A program made the translations under genes and the position numbers. A stretch of 45,235 bases of DNA from Phenylobacterium sp. (lineage in GTDB: Bacteria > Pseudomonadota > Alphaproteobacteria > Caulobacterales > Caulobacteraceae): positions 1 through 45,235 of the forward strand of contig NZ_SCVD01000032.1 of the NCBI RefSeq assembly GCF_004297125.1, read 5' to 3'. Shown piece by piece: positions 17,429 to 26,065 of this stretch (position 1 is its first letter; each line of letters begins with the position of its first letter). The notes under the pieces were generated by a model. That model searched no databases. It was given only the letters and a program-made list of their open reading frames with translations, and was not told the origin of the DNA.

Positions 17429-18373
17429 CTACAGTTCCCGGACCAGCCCCTGGATCAGGCCGCGCAGCCAGGCGATGGGCGCTTCCTGCAGGCGGTCTTT
17501 CAAGAACAGCAGTCCGATGTCCACAGGCGGCGACGGATAGGGCGGAGCGATCAGCTTCAGGAGACCCGCCTCCGCCCAGGCCCCGGCCAGGCGGCGTGGG
17601 ACCAGGGTCGCCATCTCCGAACGGCTGGCCACCGCGAGCGCGGTGGAGGTGTCCGGCACGGTGACGGCGATCCGCCGGCGAAGCCCCGCCTCCGCCAGGG
17701 CCCGCTCCAGGGCGCCGTCGTCCTCCCAGCTCGCGCGGGAGACGAAGCCGCGCGCCGCGTTGTCCCCGGTCCGGTCCGGGCGTTCGATGCCGATGTGCGG
17801 GGTGGCGGCCAGGTCGGCGAGCCCGACGACCCGGCGGCGGGCCAGCGGCGCGCCGGCGCTTACCGCCCAGGCCAGGTCCTCGGTCACCAGCGGGTCGAAG
17901 GCGAAGCGCTCGGGCAAGGCGATCACGCTGGCCACTGCGAAGTCGGCCGCACCGGCGTCCAGCAGGTCCACCAGTCCGCCGCCATAGCCGCTGACCACGA
18001 GTTCGGCCTGGGGCGCCAGCTCGGCCAGGCGGCGCACCAGCGGCGGCGCCAGCACCGCGGCCCCGTAGGCGCCGGCCACCAGGGTGAAGCGCCGCTGGCT
18101 GGTGGCGGGATCGAACGCGCTGCGGGCCAGCGCGGCGTGGAGCTGGGCCAGGGGCCCGTGGATGCGGGTGGCGATCTCCAGCGCCCGCGGGGTCGGCCGC
18201 ATGCCGGATGGCCCCCGCGCGAACAGTTCGTCGTTCAGCATGTGGCGCAACCGGTTCAGCGCGTGGCTTACCGCCGATTGCGAGAGGCCGAGACGCGCGC
18301 CGGCCCTGGTGACGCTGCGTTCCTCGAGCAGCACGTCGAAGATGCGGAGCAGGTTCAGGTCAGGGGTCGGCAT
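17429..18373 (-). CDS. LysR-family regulator of the adjacent efflux operon
   Basis: A 314-residue LysR regulator: N-terminal winged helix-turn-helix (NLLRIFDVLLEERSVTRAGA, then LSQSAVSHALNRLR) and a periplasmic-binding-protein-like effector domain (about 90-300) with FTLVAGAYGAAVLAPPL. Divergent from the emrAB-tolC type operon starting at 18525; the 151-base gap is the expected place for its operators and for inducer-dependent activation of the pump. The inducer is unknown. Start ATG 18373. Confidence 0.93.
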   Translation of the reverse strand: MPTPDLNLLRIFDVLLEERSVTRAGARLGLSQSAVSHALNRLRHMLNDELFARGPSGMRPTPRALEIATRIHGPLAQLHAALARSAFDPATSQRRFTLVAGAYGAAVLAPPLVRRLAELAPQAELVVSGYGGGLVDLLDAGAADFAVASVIALPERFAFDPLVTEDLAWAVSAGAPLARRRVVGLADLAATPHIGIERPDRTGDNAARGFVSRASWEDDGALERALAEAGLRRRIAVTVPDTSTALAVASRSEMATLVPRRLAGAWAEAGLLKLIAPPYPSPPVDIGLLFLKDRLQEAPIAWLRGLIQGLVREL

Positions 18374-18524
18374 GCATCAGATTCATACTGCACGTGACGA
18401 CATACCATTTTGCTCATCGGCGAGCGCTGCCTATCTGAGCCTCACGCAACGGAAGCCGCGTGGCCGCGCGCCGCGCCCCTCCCGTTCGATCTGATCAAGC
18501 CATCGATACGTAAGAGGCCGGGAC

Positions 18525-19589
18525 GTGAGCGACCCATCGGCGAGCGCCGCGCATGATTTGAACCCCCGCCGGGCCACGGGCCTGCGGCGCTGGCGCTGGC
18601 CTTTGATCGTCGCCGGACCGGTCCTGATCCTGGCGGTGGTGGCCTATTTCGTCCTCACCGGCGGGCGGTACGAGTCCACCGACAACGCCTATGTCCAGAT
18701 CGCCAAGACCGCCGTGGCGCCGTCGATCGGCGGGCGGGTGGTCGAAATCTACGTCCGCGAGAACCAGGTGGTGAAGAAGGGGCAGGTCCTGTTCCGCCTC
18801 GATCCGCGCGACTACCAGGCAAACCTCGCGGCGGCCCAAGCCGAGGTGGCGGTCGCCGAACTCGACGTCCGGCAGCAGCGCGCCGCCTACCGGCGAGAGA
18901 GCGCCAACGTCTCGGCCGCCGCCGAGAACGTCGCCTACACCGCCAGCGAGGCCGCGCGGCAGCGCCAGCTCGCCGCCGCCGGGGTCTCGTCACGCCAGCA
19001 GGTGGACCAGGCCGTCCATGCCGTCCAGCAGGCCCGCGACCAGCTCGCCGCCGCCCGCCAGCAGCAGGCCATGGCCCTGGCCGCCCTGGGCGGTGATCCC
19101 AACGTCGGCGCCAGCGCCCCGGCGGTGATGCAGGCTCGCGCCCAGCTCGAGCGCGCTCGCCTGAACGTCTCCTACGCCACGGTGGTCGCCCCCGCGGACG
19201 GCGTCGTCGCCCGTGTCGACCAGATGCCGGTTGGCGCCTACCTCAATGCTTCCCAGACCGCCTTCTGGCTGCTGTCGGGCCAGCCCTGGATCGAGGCAAA
19301 CTTCAAGGAAGACCAGCTCGCGCACATGAAGGTGGGCCAGCCGGTCACCATCAAGGTCGACGCCTATCCCGACGCCGACCTGCGCGGCCATGTGGCCAGC
19401 TTCGCACCGGGCGCCGGCTCGGCCTTCTCCGCCCTGCCGGCCCAGAACGCCACAGGCAACTGGGTGAAGGTGACCCAGCGCCTGCCGGTTCGGATCGCCT
19501 TCGACGGAACCCCGCCGGCGATGGCCGCCCGGGCCGGGCTCTCGGCCGATGTGAAGGTCGACGTCCGTGCGGCCGGCCGGGCCCGCTAG
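18525..19589 (+). CDS. emrA: Membrane fusion protein of an EmrAB-type efflux pump
   Basis: A 354-residue HlyD/EmrA-type periplasmic adaptor linking the inner-membrane transporter to the outer-membrane channel. One membrane helix (about 27-45), then the lipoyl half-motifs (STDNAYVQI through VAPSIGGRVVEIYVRENQVVKKGQVLFRLDP is split by a long coiled-coil hairpin, about 85-205) and the second half ATVVAPADGVVARV. The start is GTG at 18525; the tail MSDPSASAAHDLNPRR is typical. First gene of the operon; emrB begins 9 bases after its stop. Confidence 0.93.
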   Translation: MSDPSASAAHDLNPRRATGLRRWRWPLIVAGPVLILAVVAYFVLTGGRYESTDNAYVQIAKTAVAPSIGGRVVEIYVRENQVVKKGQVLFRLDPRDYQANLAAAQAEVAVAELDVRQQRAAYRRESANVSAAAENVAYTASEAARQRQLAAAGVSSRQQVDQAVHAVQQARDQLAAARQQQAMALAALGGDPNVGASAPAVMQARAQLERARLNVSYATVVAPADGVVARVDQMPVGAYLNASQTAFWLLSGQPWIEANFKEDQLAHMKVGQPVTIKVDAYPDADLRGHVASFAPGAGSAFSALPAQNATGNWVKVTQRLPVRIAFDGTPPAMAARAGLSADVKVDVRAAGRAR

Positions 19590-19598
19590 GCGCGGCCG

Positions 19599-21140
19599 AT
19601 GAGCCGGACCCACGAGCACGAGCACGTCGACGCCGCCCGGCGCTGGCCGATCACCATCGCCATCATGCTGGCGACGGTGATGAACTCGCTGGACACCACC
19701 ATCGCCAACGTCGCCCTGCCGCACATCCAGGGCAGCGTCTCGGCCGGGCCGGAACAGATCGGCTGGGTGCTGACCTCCTACATCGTCTCGGCGGCGATCA
19801 TGACGCCGCTCAGCGGCTGGCTGGCGGGTCGCTTCGGCCGCAAGAACCTGTTCCTGATCTCCATCGCCGGCTTCGTGGCCGCTTCGATGCTCTGCGGCAT
19901 CGCCACCAGCCTGCCCGAGCTGGTGGCCTTCCGGCTGCTCCAGGGCGTGTTCGGCGCGTCGCTGATCCCGCTCAGCCAGGCGGTGCTGCTCGACATCAAC
20001 CCGCCCGAAAAGCACGGCCAGGCGATGGCCATCTGGGGGGCGGGCGCGATCCTGGGGCCGATCCTCGGCCCGGCGCTGGGCGGCTACCTGACCGAGGATT
20101 TCTCCTGGCGATGGTGCTTCTACATCAACCTGCCGATCGGCATCCTGGCCTTCCTTGGCGTGTTCCTCTTCATCTCGAAGGACCGGCTGGAGGCGGCCCG
20201 GCGGTTCGACTTCATCGGCTTCGGGATGCTCACCCTGTTCATCGGGGCCTTCCAGCTCGTGCTGGACCGCGGCCCCGGCGAGGACTGGTTCTCGTCGACC
20301 GAGATCTGGACCGAGACCATCCTGGCGGTCATCGGCCTGTGGGTGTTCGTGGCCCACACCGTCACCGCCGAGCATCCCTTCTTCGACCGCCGTCTGCTGG
20401 CCGACCGCAACTTCGTCACCGCCAGCGTCTTCGGCTTCTTCATCGGCATTCTGCTGTTCTCGACCATGGCCCTGCTGCCGCCGATGATGCAGGTGCTGAT
20501 GGGCTATCCCGTGCTGCTTTCCGGCCTCGTCAGCATGCCGCGCGGGCTCGGATCCTTCGTCGCCATGTTCGCCGTCGGCCAACTGGTCGGGCGCGTCGAC
20601 ACCCGCCTGATCCTGTTCACCGGCCTGTGCATCAGCACCGTGGCCCTGTGGCAGATGATGCACTTCGACCTGTCGATGACCGCAACGCCCCTGATCGTCT
20701 CGGGGGTCATCCAGGGCCTGGGCATCGGCCTCCTGTTCGTGCCGCTGTCGACCCTGGCCTTCGCCACCATTCCGCCCGAGCTGCGGGCCGAAGGCTCCGG
20801 CGTCTACACCCTGATCCGCAACCTGGGCTCCAGCGTCGGCATTTCGATCATGCAGGCGCTGCTGGTCTCGAACACCCAGACCATGCACGCCTCGCTGGCC
20901 GGGAAGGTGATCCCGACCGACCCCGTCGTGCGCGACGGCCTGCCCGCGATCTTCAACCCCGCCACGGAGGCGGGGCTGACGGCGCTCAACAACGAACTGA
21001 CCCGCCAGGCGACGATGGTCGCCTACATCGACGACTTCAAACTCATGTTCGTCATCACCATCGCCTGCATGCCGATGCTCCTGCTCATGCGGAAGCCCCG
21101 GCGTGGGAGCGGAGCGCCCGCCCATGCCGCTGTCGAATAG
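19599..21140 (+). CDS. emrB: DHA2-family (EmrB/QacA) MFS drug transporter
   Basis: A 513-residue proton-driven exporter with about 14 membrane helices. Characteristic motif in helix 1: NSLDTTIANVALPHIQG; motif A in loop 2-3: LAGRFGRKNLF; motif C in helix 5: GAILGPILGPALGGYL. A His-rich N-terminal tail (RTHEHEHVD) precedes helix 1. With EmrA and the outer-membrane lipoprotein it should form a tripartite pump for hydrophobic compounds. Its last 17 bases overlap the start of the next gene. Confidence 0.94.
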   Translation: MSRTHEHEHVDAARRWPITIAIMLATVMNSLDTTIANVALPHIQGSVSAGPEQIGWVLTSYIVSAAIMTPLSGWLAGRFGRKNLFLISIAGFVAASMLCGIATSLPELVAFRLLQGVFGASLIPLSQAVLLDINPPEKHGQAMAIWGAGAILGPILGPALGGYLTEDFSWRWCFYINLPIGILAFLGVFLFISKDRLEAARRFDFIGFGMLTLFIGAFQLVLDRGPGEDWFSSTEIWTETILAVIGLWVFVAHTVTAEHPFFDRRLLADRNFVTASVFGFFIGILLFSTMALLPPMMQVLMGYPVLLSGLVSMPRGLGSFVAMFAVGQLVGRVDTRLILFTGLCISTVALWQMMHFDLSMTATPLIVSGVIQGLGIGLLFVPLSTLAFATIPPELRAEGSGVYTLIRNLGSSVGISIMQALLVSNTQTMHASLAGKVIPTDPVVRDGLPAIFNPATEAGLTALNNELTRQATMVAYIDDFKLMFVITIACMPMLLLMRKPRRGSGAPAHAAVE

Positions 21141-22581
21141 CCTCCGCCTCCTCGCCGCCGCGTCCGTCCTGGCGCTCGGCGCCTGCCAGACGGTCGGGCC
21201 GGACTTCAAGGCGCCGGACGCGCCCGCCGCCGCCGGTTACGCCATGGCCGGCGATCCGGTGACGACCGGCGTTCGCCTGGATCCCGAGGCGCGGTCCGCC
21301 GGGCCCTGGTGGCAGGCGTTCGGCTCGCCCGACCTGGACCGCACCATCCGGCTGGCGCTCAACGACAGCCCCTCCGTCGCCGAGGCCAGGGCCACCCTGG
21401 AGCGCTATCAGGCCGAGGCCCGAGCCGCCCGCGGCGCCCTGCAGCCCCAGGTCGACGCCACCGCCGGCGCGCAGCGCGAGCGGATCAACACCCAGGCCTT
21501 CGGCTTCACCGGCTTCCCCAGCCCGACCATCAGCCTCTATTCGGTGGGCGCCACGGTCAGCTACGACCTCGACCTGTTCGGCGGCGCCCGGCGGCGCACG
21601 GAAGAGGCGCGGGCCCGCGCCGAGGAAGCCGCCCGCCAGGCGGACGCCGCCTATCTCAGCCTCTCCGGCAATGTCGCGCTCCAGGCCATGAAGGTCGCCG
21701 GCCTCCGCGCCCAGGTCGCCGCCGTCCAGGCCGTGATCGACGGCGACCGCGCCACGCTCGACATGGTCCGCCGGGCCCAGCAGGCCGGCGGCGAGGCGCC
21801 TTCCGCCACCACCGGCGCCCAGGCCCAGCTCGCCGAGGACGAGGCGCTCATCCCGCCACTGCAGCGCCAGCTCGACGCCGCCCGCCACCAGCTGGCCCTG
21901 CTGGCCGGCAAGTCGCCCGCAGAGTGGTCGCCGCCGGACTTCGACCTGGCCGAACTGAGCTCGCCCGCCGAGGTCCCGGTCAGCCTGCCGTCCACCCTGG
22001 TCCGCCGCCGCCCCGACATCCTGGCCGCCGAGGCCGAGCTGCACGCCGCCACCGCCGCCATCGGGGTCGCCGTGGCCAACCAGTATCCCGACATCAAGCT
22101 GTCGGCGAACCTGACCCAGAGCGCCATCAAGCCCGAGAACCTGTTCAACTATTCGTCCAGCGGCTGGAACCTGCTCTCCGGCGTCACCGCCCCGATCTTC
22201 AGCGGTGGAACCCTCAAGGCCGAGCGCCGCGCCGCCGAGGCCGAGGCCCGCGCGTCCCTGGCCCGCTACCAGCAGACCGTGCTGCGCGCCTTCGTCCAGG
22301 TCTCGGATGCGCTGGCCGCCCTGGGGACCGACGACCAGGAGGCCGCCGCGCTCGTCCGCGCCCAGACCGCAGCCGAGGCCACGGTTCGCGACGCCGAGAA
22401 CGCCTATCGCCTGGGCGGTGGCCCATTGATCCAGGTGGTGGACGCCCGCCGCCAGCTCAGCCGTTCCCGCCGCGCGCTCGCCGAGGCGCAAGGCCGGCGC
22501 TTCGCCGATCTGGTCGAGCTCTACGCGGCCACCGCAGCCGACTGGGGCGCTCAGCCCTCCGTGGCCTCCAGCTCGCGATAG
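21124..22581 (+). CDS. NodT-type outer-membrane efflux lipoprotein (TolC superfamily)
   Basis: A 485-residue outer-membrane factor. Signal peptide with lipobox LALGAC, lipidated at Cys21. Two repeated OEP domains with long coiled coils; typical phrases are PWWQAFGSPDLDRTIRLAL, DLDLFGGARR, LVRRRPDILAAEAELHAA and PIFSGGTLKAERR. The ATG at 21124 is preferred over GTG 21103 because GGAGCGGAG lies upstream and it starts the signal peptide. Third gene of the pump operon; it runs 31 bases into the convergent uspA-like gene. Confidence 0.94.
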   Translation: MPLSNSLRLLAAASVLALGACQTVGPDFKAPDAPAAAGYAMAGDPVTTGVRLDPEARSAGPWWQAFGSPDLDRTIRLALNDSPSVAEARATLERYQAEARAARGALQPQVDATAGAQRERINTQAFGFTGFPSPTISLYSVGATVSYDLDLFGGARRRTEEARARAEEAARQADAAYLSLSGNVALQAMKVAGLRAQVAAVQAVIDGDRATLDMVRRAQQAGGEAPSATTGAQAQLAEDEALIPPLQRQLDAARHQLALLAGKSPAEWSPPDFDLAELSSPAEVPVSLPSTLVRRRPDILAAEAELHAATAAIGVAVANQYPDIKLSANLTQSAIKPENLFNYSSSGWNLLSGVTAPIFSGGTLKAERRAAEAEARASLARYQQTVLRAFVQVSDALAALGTDDQEAAALVRAQTAAEATVRDAENAYRLGGGPLIQVVDARRQLSRSRRALAEAQGRRFADLVELYAATAADWGAQPSVASSSR

Positions 22582-23024
22582 AACGCCTCGTCCGCCACCT
22601 CCTGCCGCGCGATCAGCAGGCTGCAGGACAGGTGATCGGAGAGGTAGGCGCCCGTCTGCCCGGACCACCAGCGTTCCCACAGGCCCTTCTTCCGGTGGCC
22701 CACCACCACAAGGTCGGCCTTCACCGCATTGGCATAGGCGGCGATCTCGGCCGCCGGCTCGCCGGTCACCACCTTGCCCTCCGGCCGGAAACCCAGCGCC
22801 GTCAGCCGCGCCATCGCCTCATCGAACAGGCCGACATAGGTGTCCTGGGCCTTCGCGACCGCGCCCGCATAGGCGGCCTCGCCGATCCGCACGCCCGGGC
22901 TCTCGGCCACCACGCACAGCAGGTAGACCCGCGCGCCGAACCGCCGCGCCGTCAGCGCCCCTTCGCGCAACGCCGTGCGCCCCTCGCGCGACCCGTCGTA
23001 GGCCAGAAGCACGCGCTCATACAT
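22551..23024 (-). CDS. Universal stress protein (UspA family)
   Basis: A 157-residue single Usp domain: YERVLLAYDGSREGRTAL at the N-terminus, ADLVVVGHRKKG near the end. The ATP-binding signature normally reads G-x2-G-x9-G-S/T; here GHRK and SGQ replace parts of it, so nucleotide binding may be lost or altered. Start ATG 23024 with GGGAG upstream. Convergent with, and overlapping by 31 bases, the efflux lipoprotein gene. Confidence 0.92.
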   Translation of the reverse strand: MYERVLLAYDGSREGRTALREGALTARRFGARVYLLCVVAESPGVRIGEAAYAGAVAKAQDTYVGLFDEAMARLTALGFRPEGKVVTGEPAAEIAAYANAVKADLVVVGHRKKGLWERWWSGQTGAYLSDHLSCSLLIARQEVADEAFYRELEATEG

Positions 23025-23165
23025 GACCAGCTCCCTGCCACGTCCTGATGGAAACGCATGAGGCGCGGTCACGCACCTCCGCGTCCAGCGGAAATCCGCG
23101 CCTCGCCGCTTGCGATTCCCGTCCGGCGCGATACGCCTTGTCCGGCGCCAACCGGGGGATGCGGA

Positions 23166-24686
23166 ATGACTACCAGTACGGATCGACGTGCGCTGCTGGC
23201 CGGCGCCGCCGCCCTGACCGCCGCCACCCTCGCGCCCGCCGCGGCCTCGGCCGCGGACGCCTATCCCGACGTGAAGAAGGCGCTGGCCGCCGGACACGAC
23301 GCGGCGGTGAAGCGGCTGCAGGACTGGATCAGGTTGCCCTCCATCGCTGCGGAGAACCTCAACTACCCGGCCGGCGCCGAGTACATGCGCCAGCTCGCCC
23401 TCGACGCCGGCTTCCAGCACGCCGAGATCGTGCCTTCGTCCGGCAAGCCCGGCGTCTTCGCCACCCTGGACGCCGGCGCCAGGAAGACGCTCGGCCTCTA
23501 CTTCATGTACGACGTGAAGCAGTTCGACCCCGCCGAGTGGGAGAGCCCGCCGCTGGAGGCCCGCGTCCTCGACCGCCCCGGCCTCGGCAAGGTGGTCATG
23601 GGCAGGGGCGCGGTGAACCAGAAGGGGCCCGAGACCACGGTGCTCGCCGCCCTGCACGCCATGAAGGCCGCCGGCCGCAAGCTGCCGGTTAACCTGGTGC
23701 TGGTGGCCGAGGGCGAAGAGGAGATCGCCTCGCCCAACTTCCACGAGATCGTCACCGCCCCCCAGGTCGCGGCCGCCCTGAAGAAATCCGTCGGCGTCAT
23801 CATCCCCTTCGCCTCCCAGTCGCCCTCCACCGGCGCCGTCACCGTCAACCTAGGCGCCAAGGGCGCGCTGGAGATGGAGCTGGTGGTCTCGGGCGAGAAA
23901 TGGGGCCGCGGCCCCAGGGGCGACATCCACTCCAGCGAGAAGGCCCGCGTCGACAGCCCGCCCTGGCGCCTGGTCGCGGCGCTCTCGTCCCTGGTCAGCC
24001 CCGACGGCAACACCGTGGTCATCGACGGGATCCCCGAGATGGTCCGCCCGCTCAGCCCCCGCGAGCGCGAGCTGATCGCCATGACCGCGGCGAAGACCAG
24101 CGAAGCCGACGCCAAGGCCCGCCTGGGCGTCCAGCGCTGGATCGGCGACATGACCTGGGAGCAGTCCCTGGAACGCCTCGCCGCCGTCCCCACCGTCAAC
24201 ATCCAGGGCCTGGTCGCCGGCTACACCGGCCCCGGCGGCAAGACCATCCTGCCCGGCAAGGCCACGGCGAAGGTCGAGATCCGCATGGTGCCGGACATGA
24301 CCAAGGAGGACACCGTCAAGAAGCTGCGCGCCCACCTGGACAAGCGCGGCTTCAACGACGTGGAGGTCAACGTCACCGGCGGCTACGGCCCCACCGAGAC
24401 CCCCGAGGACGCCGCGCTCACCAAGGCCCAGCTCGCGGCCTACCGGCGCTTCGGCGCCGCCACGACGCTCTATCCGCGCCTGGCGGGCAGTTGGCCGGGG
24501 GTGATCTTCACCGGCCCGCCACTCAACCTGCCGGCCGGCCAGTTCGGCCTGGGCTACGGGACAGGCGCCCACGCCCCCAACGAATTCTACCTGATCGAGA
24601 GCGCCAACCCGACCAAGGTCGCCGGCATGGACGAGGCCGCCCTGGGCTTCGTCGATTTCCTCTACCAGGTCGCCGCCGTCGGCTAG
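23166..24686 (+). CDS. Tat-exported M20-family peptidase homologue with altered metal site
   Basis: A 506-residue protein. A Tat signal (DRRALLAGAAAL) ends near ASAADA. The rest aligns by eye with M20 dipeptidases of the carnosinase/DUG1 type, but ligand positions are changed: the usual YGHYDVQP reads YFMYDVKQ (Met114 for His), GRGxxDDKG reads GRGAVNQKG (Asn151 for the bridging Asp), and the SD ligand around 215 is not seen. Retained are Asp116, the Glu pair 185-186 (EGEEEIAS), His255 (DIHSS) and His469 (GAHAPNE). A dinuclear zinc centre is therefore unlikely in standard form; it may be a binding protein or a divergent enzyme. ATG 23166 is chosen to start the Tat signal. Confidence 0.88.
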   Translation: MTTSTDRRALLAGAAALTAATLAPAAASAADAYPDVKKALAAGHDAAVKRLQDWIRLPSIAAENLNYPAGAEYMRQLALDAGFQHAEIVPSSGKPGVFATLDAGARKTLGLYFMYDVKQFDPAEWESPPLEARVLDRPGLGKVVMGRGAVNQKGPETTVLAALHAMKAAGRKLPVNLVLVAEGEEEIASPNFHEIVTAPQVAAALKKSVGVIIPFASQSPSTGAVTVNLGAKGALEMELVVSGEKWGRGPRGDIHSSEKARVDSPPWRLVAALSSLVSPDGNTVVIDGIPEMVRPLSPRERELIAMTAAKTSEADAKARLGVQRWIGDMTWEQSLERLAAVPTVNIQGLVAGYTGPGGKTILPGKATAKVEIRMVPDMTKEDTVKKLRAHLDKRGFNDVEVNVTGGYGPTETPEDAALTKAQLAAYRRFGAATTLYPRLAGSWPGVIFTGPPLNLPAGQFGLGYGTGAHAPNEFYLIESANPTKVAGMDEAALGFVDFLYQVAAVG

Positions 24687-24705
24687 GCGCGCAGCGCGCG
24701 ACCGG

Positions 24706-24903
24706 TCAGTTCCGCCGGCCCGCCGCCGTGCCCAGCGTCTCGCGCAGTTCCAGCAGCGCCTTGGCCTTCAGGAACGCCAGCGCCTCGACGAGCCGCCCGC
24801 CCCGCCCGTCGCGATAGTCGCCCAGCGCGATCGCCGCCACCAGCTCCCGCAGGGCGTCCTCGGCCAGGTCGCGGTCGGCGTCACGGAATTGGTCTGCGCT
24901 CAT
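24706..24903 (-). CDS. Small helical protein, unknown
   Basis: A 65-residue predicted helical protein (LAEDALRELVAAIALGDYR, then LVEALAFLKAKALLELRETL) with no signal or membrane helix. ATG 24903 with a possible AGGGAT upstream. It lies in the gap between the M20-like gene and the PEP-CTERM gene and has the high-GC third-position pattern of its neighbours. I do not recognise it. Confidence 0.55.
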   Translation of the reverse strand: MSADQFRDADRDLAEDALRELVAAIALGDYRDGRGGRLVEALAFLKAKALLELRETLGTAAGRRN

Positions 24904-24967
24904 GATCCCTGGTCCCTGCGGGGCCCCAGGTTGCCCCGTCGCCGCTCGCCGGGAAAGGGCTCTCGGC

Positions 24968-25777
24968 TCAGGCGGGGCGGCCCGCCTGGTTGCGGAGGGG
25001 TCGCGCGCGGGGTCTGCGCAGCCTCGCGCCGATCAGACCGAAGCCCACGATCAGCAGGGCCCAGGTCCCCGGTTCAGGGGCCGGCGCCGGAACCCCGGGA
25101 GGGGGCTCGAAGACCGGCGGCGCAACGATCGGCGGCTCCGTGCCGGGACCGCCGGCCGGCGGCCCGTCCAGGCCCGGGAAGCCCGGACCGACGATCGGCG
25201 GCAGGAGGGTTTCGGTGCCGGTCCCCGGAATGAAGCTATCGCTCGGCAGGTCGAACGGCCCGACGGGCGCCGCGAGGGCGACGACGACCGGCGCCGCGGC
25301 CGGAGGCCCGGCCTCGCAGACGGTGGTGGCGATCAGCGCGTAGGAGAGTGGGGTGGCCAGGTCGCGCGCTGCCACGGGCATGGGCGTAGGCCGCCGCAGC
25401 GCAGGCGCCGCGACGGGCGCCATAGCGGCGACCCGGCGAAGGGCGGGCCTCGCCTTTCGGGCGGCGCCATGGACGGCGGCCTTGCCCGTTGGCCGCCGCT
25501 TGCGGACGCCACCGCTGGCCTTGACCTTCAGCGCCCGGGCTCGGGCGGGCGCCGCCGCCGGGGCCGCGGCGAAGCCTCGCCGCATCATGTTGGCGCGGTA
25601 CGCGGGCGCGGCGGCCGGCGCGGCCGCGATGGGCATGCGGCTCATCTGCTCCACACAGGCGGCGCGGGCGGGCCCGGCAAGCGCGGACCCGCCGGCAAGC
25701 ACGGCGAGGGCGAAGGCCCCGAAACGGGCGCGGGTCGTGCGAACTCCCGCGAAGCAACCGATATGACGCATACTCAT
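24968..25777 (-). CDS. Ala/Pro/Lys-rich PEP-CTERM exported protein
   Basis: A 269-residue low-complexity protein. Long signal peptide (to about GSALAGPARA), an Ala/Arg/Lys-rich basic stretch (about 50-120, including ARALKVKASGGVRKRR) reminiscent of histone H1-like tails, a hydrophobic patch around ATPLSYALIATTVCE, a Pro/Gly-rich segment (180-240), and a PEPxxWA-CTERM tail PEPGTWALLIVGFGLIG ending in basic residues. Two Cys (ACVEQ and TVCEAG) may pair. Start taken as ATG 25777 (GGTGGG upstream); ATG 25771 is an alternative. Function unknown. Confidence 0.78.
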   Translation of the reverse strand: MSMRHIGCFAGVRTTRARFGAFALAVLAGGSALAGPARAACVEQMSRMPIAAAPAAAPAYRANMMRRGFAAAPAAAPARARALKVKASGGVRKRRPTGKAAVHGAARKARPALRRVAAMAPVAAPALRRPTPMPVAARDLATPLSYALIATTVCEAGPPAAAPVVVALAAPVGPFDLPSDSFIPGTGTETLLPPIVGPGFPGLDGPPAGGPGTEPPIVAPPVFEPPPGVPAPAPEPGTWALLIVGFGLIGARLRRPRARPLRNQAGRPA

Positions 25778-26065
25778 CGACCCACCACGCCGAGACACCT
25801 CGGCTTCCCGCTCGTCGCACGACCGGTTCGCGAGTTGGAGTGGGCGAACCCCTGAATTTACAAGCCGTTACACTGGCCTGGCGCGATCGTCTGACTCGGG
25901 AGCGCCGCAGCAAGGGACGGATCCAGCGGGGCGTCGGAACACGGGGCGAACGAAATGTAACGCTGGGTAAAAACCGTCGTCTGGGGCCACCCAAAGCCGG
26001 CTTCGTCGACAACGAGGGGTGGCCGGTCCGGCCAGTTGCAGGCAGAAAGCTGGCGGGAGATCGGC
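25778..26065. promoter_or_regulatory. Divergent promoter region of the PEP-CTERM gene and the response-regulator operon
   Basis: 288 bases with no convincing gene. Contains a 7-bp inverted repeat GGTTCGC/GCGAACC (25825-25831 and 25844-25850) and two similar sites, GTTACACTGG near 25866 and GTAACGCTGG near 25958, matching at 8 of 10 positions. These could be binding sites of the adjacent OmpR-type regulator, but this is conjecture. Confidence 0.35.

Noticed and set aside
18990..21209. 739-residue minus-strand frame across emrA/emrB
   Set aside because: His/Gly/Asp/Gln-rich shadow with no recognisable domains; the plus strand encodes the efflux pump.
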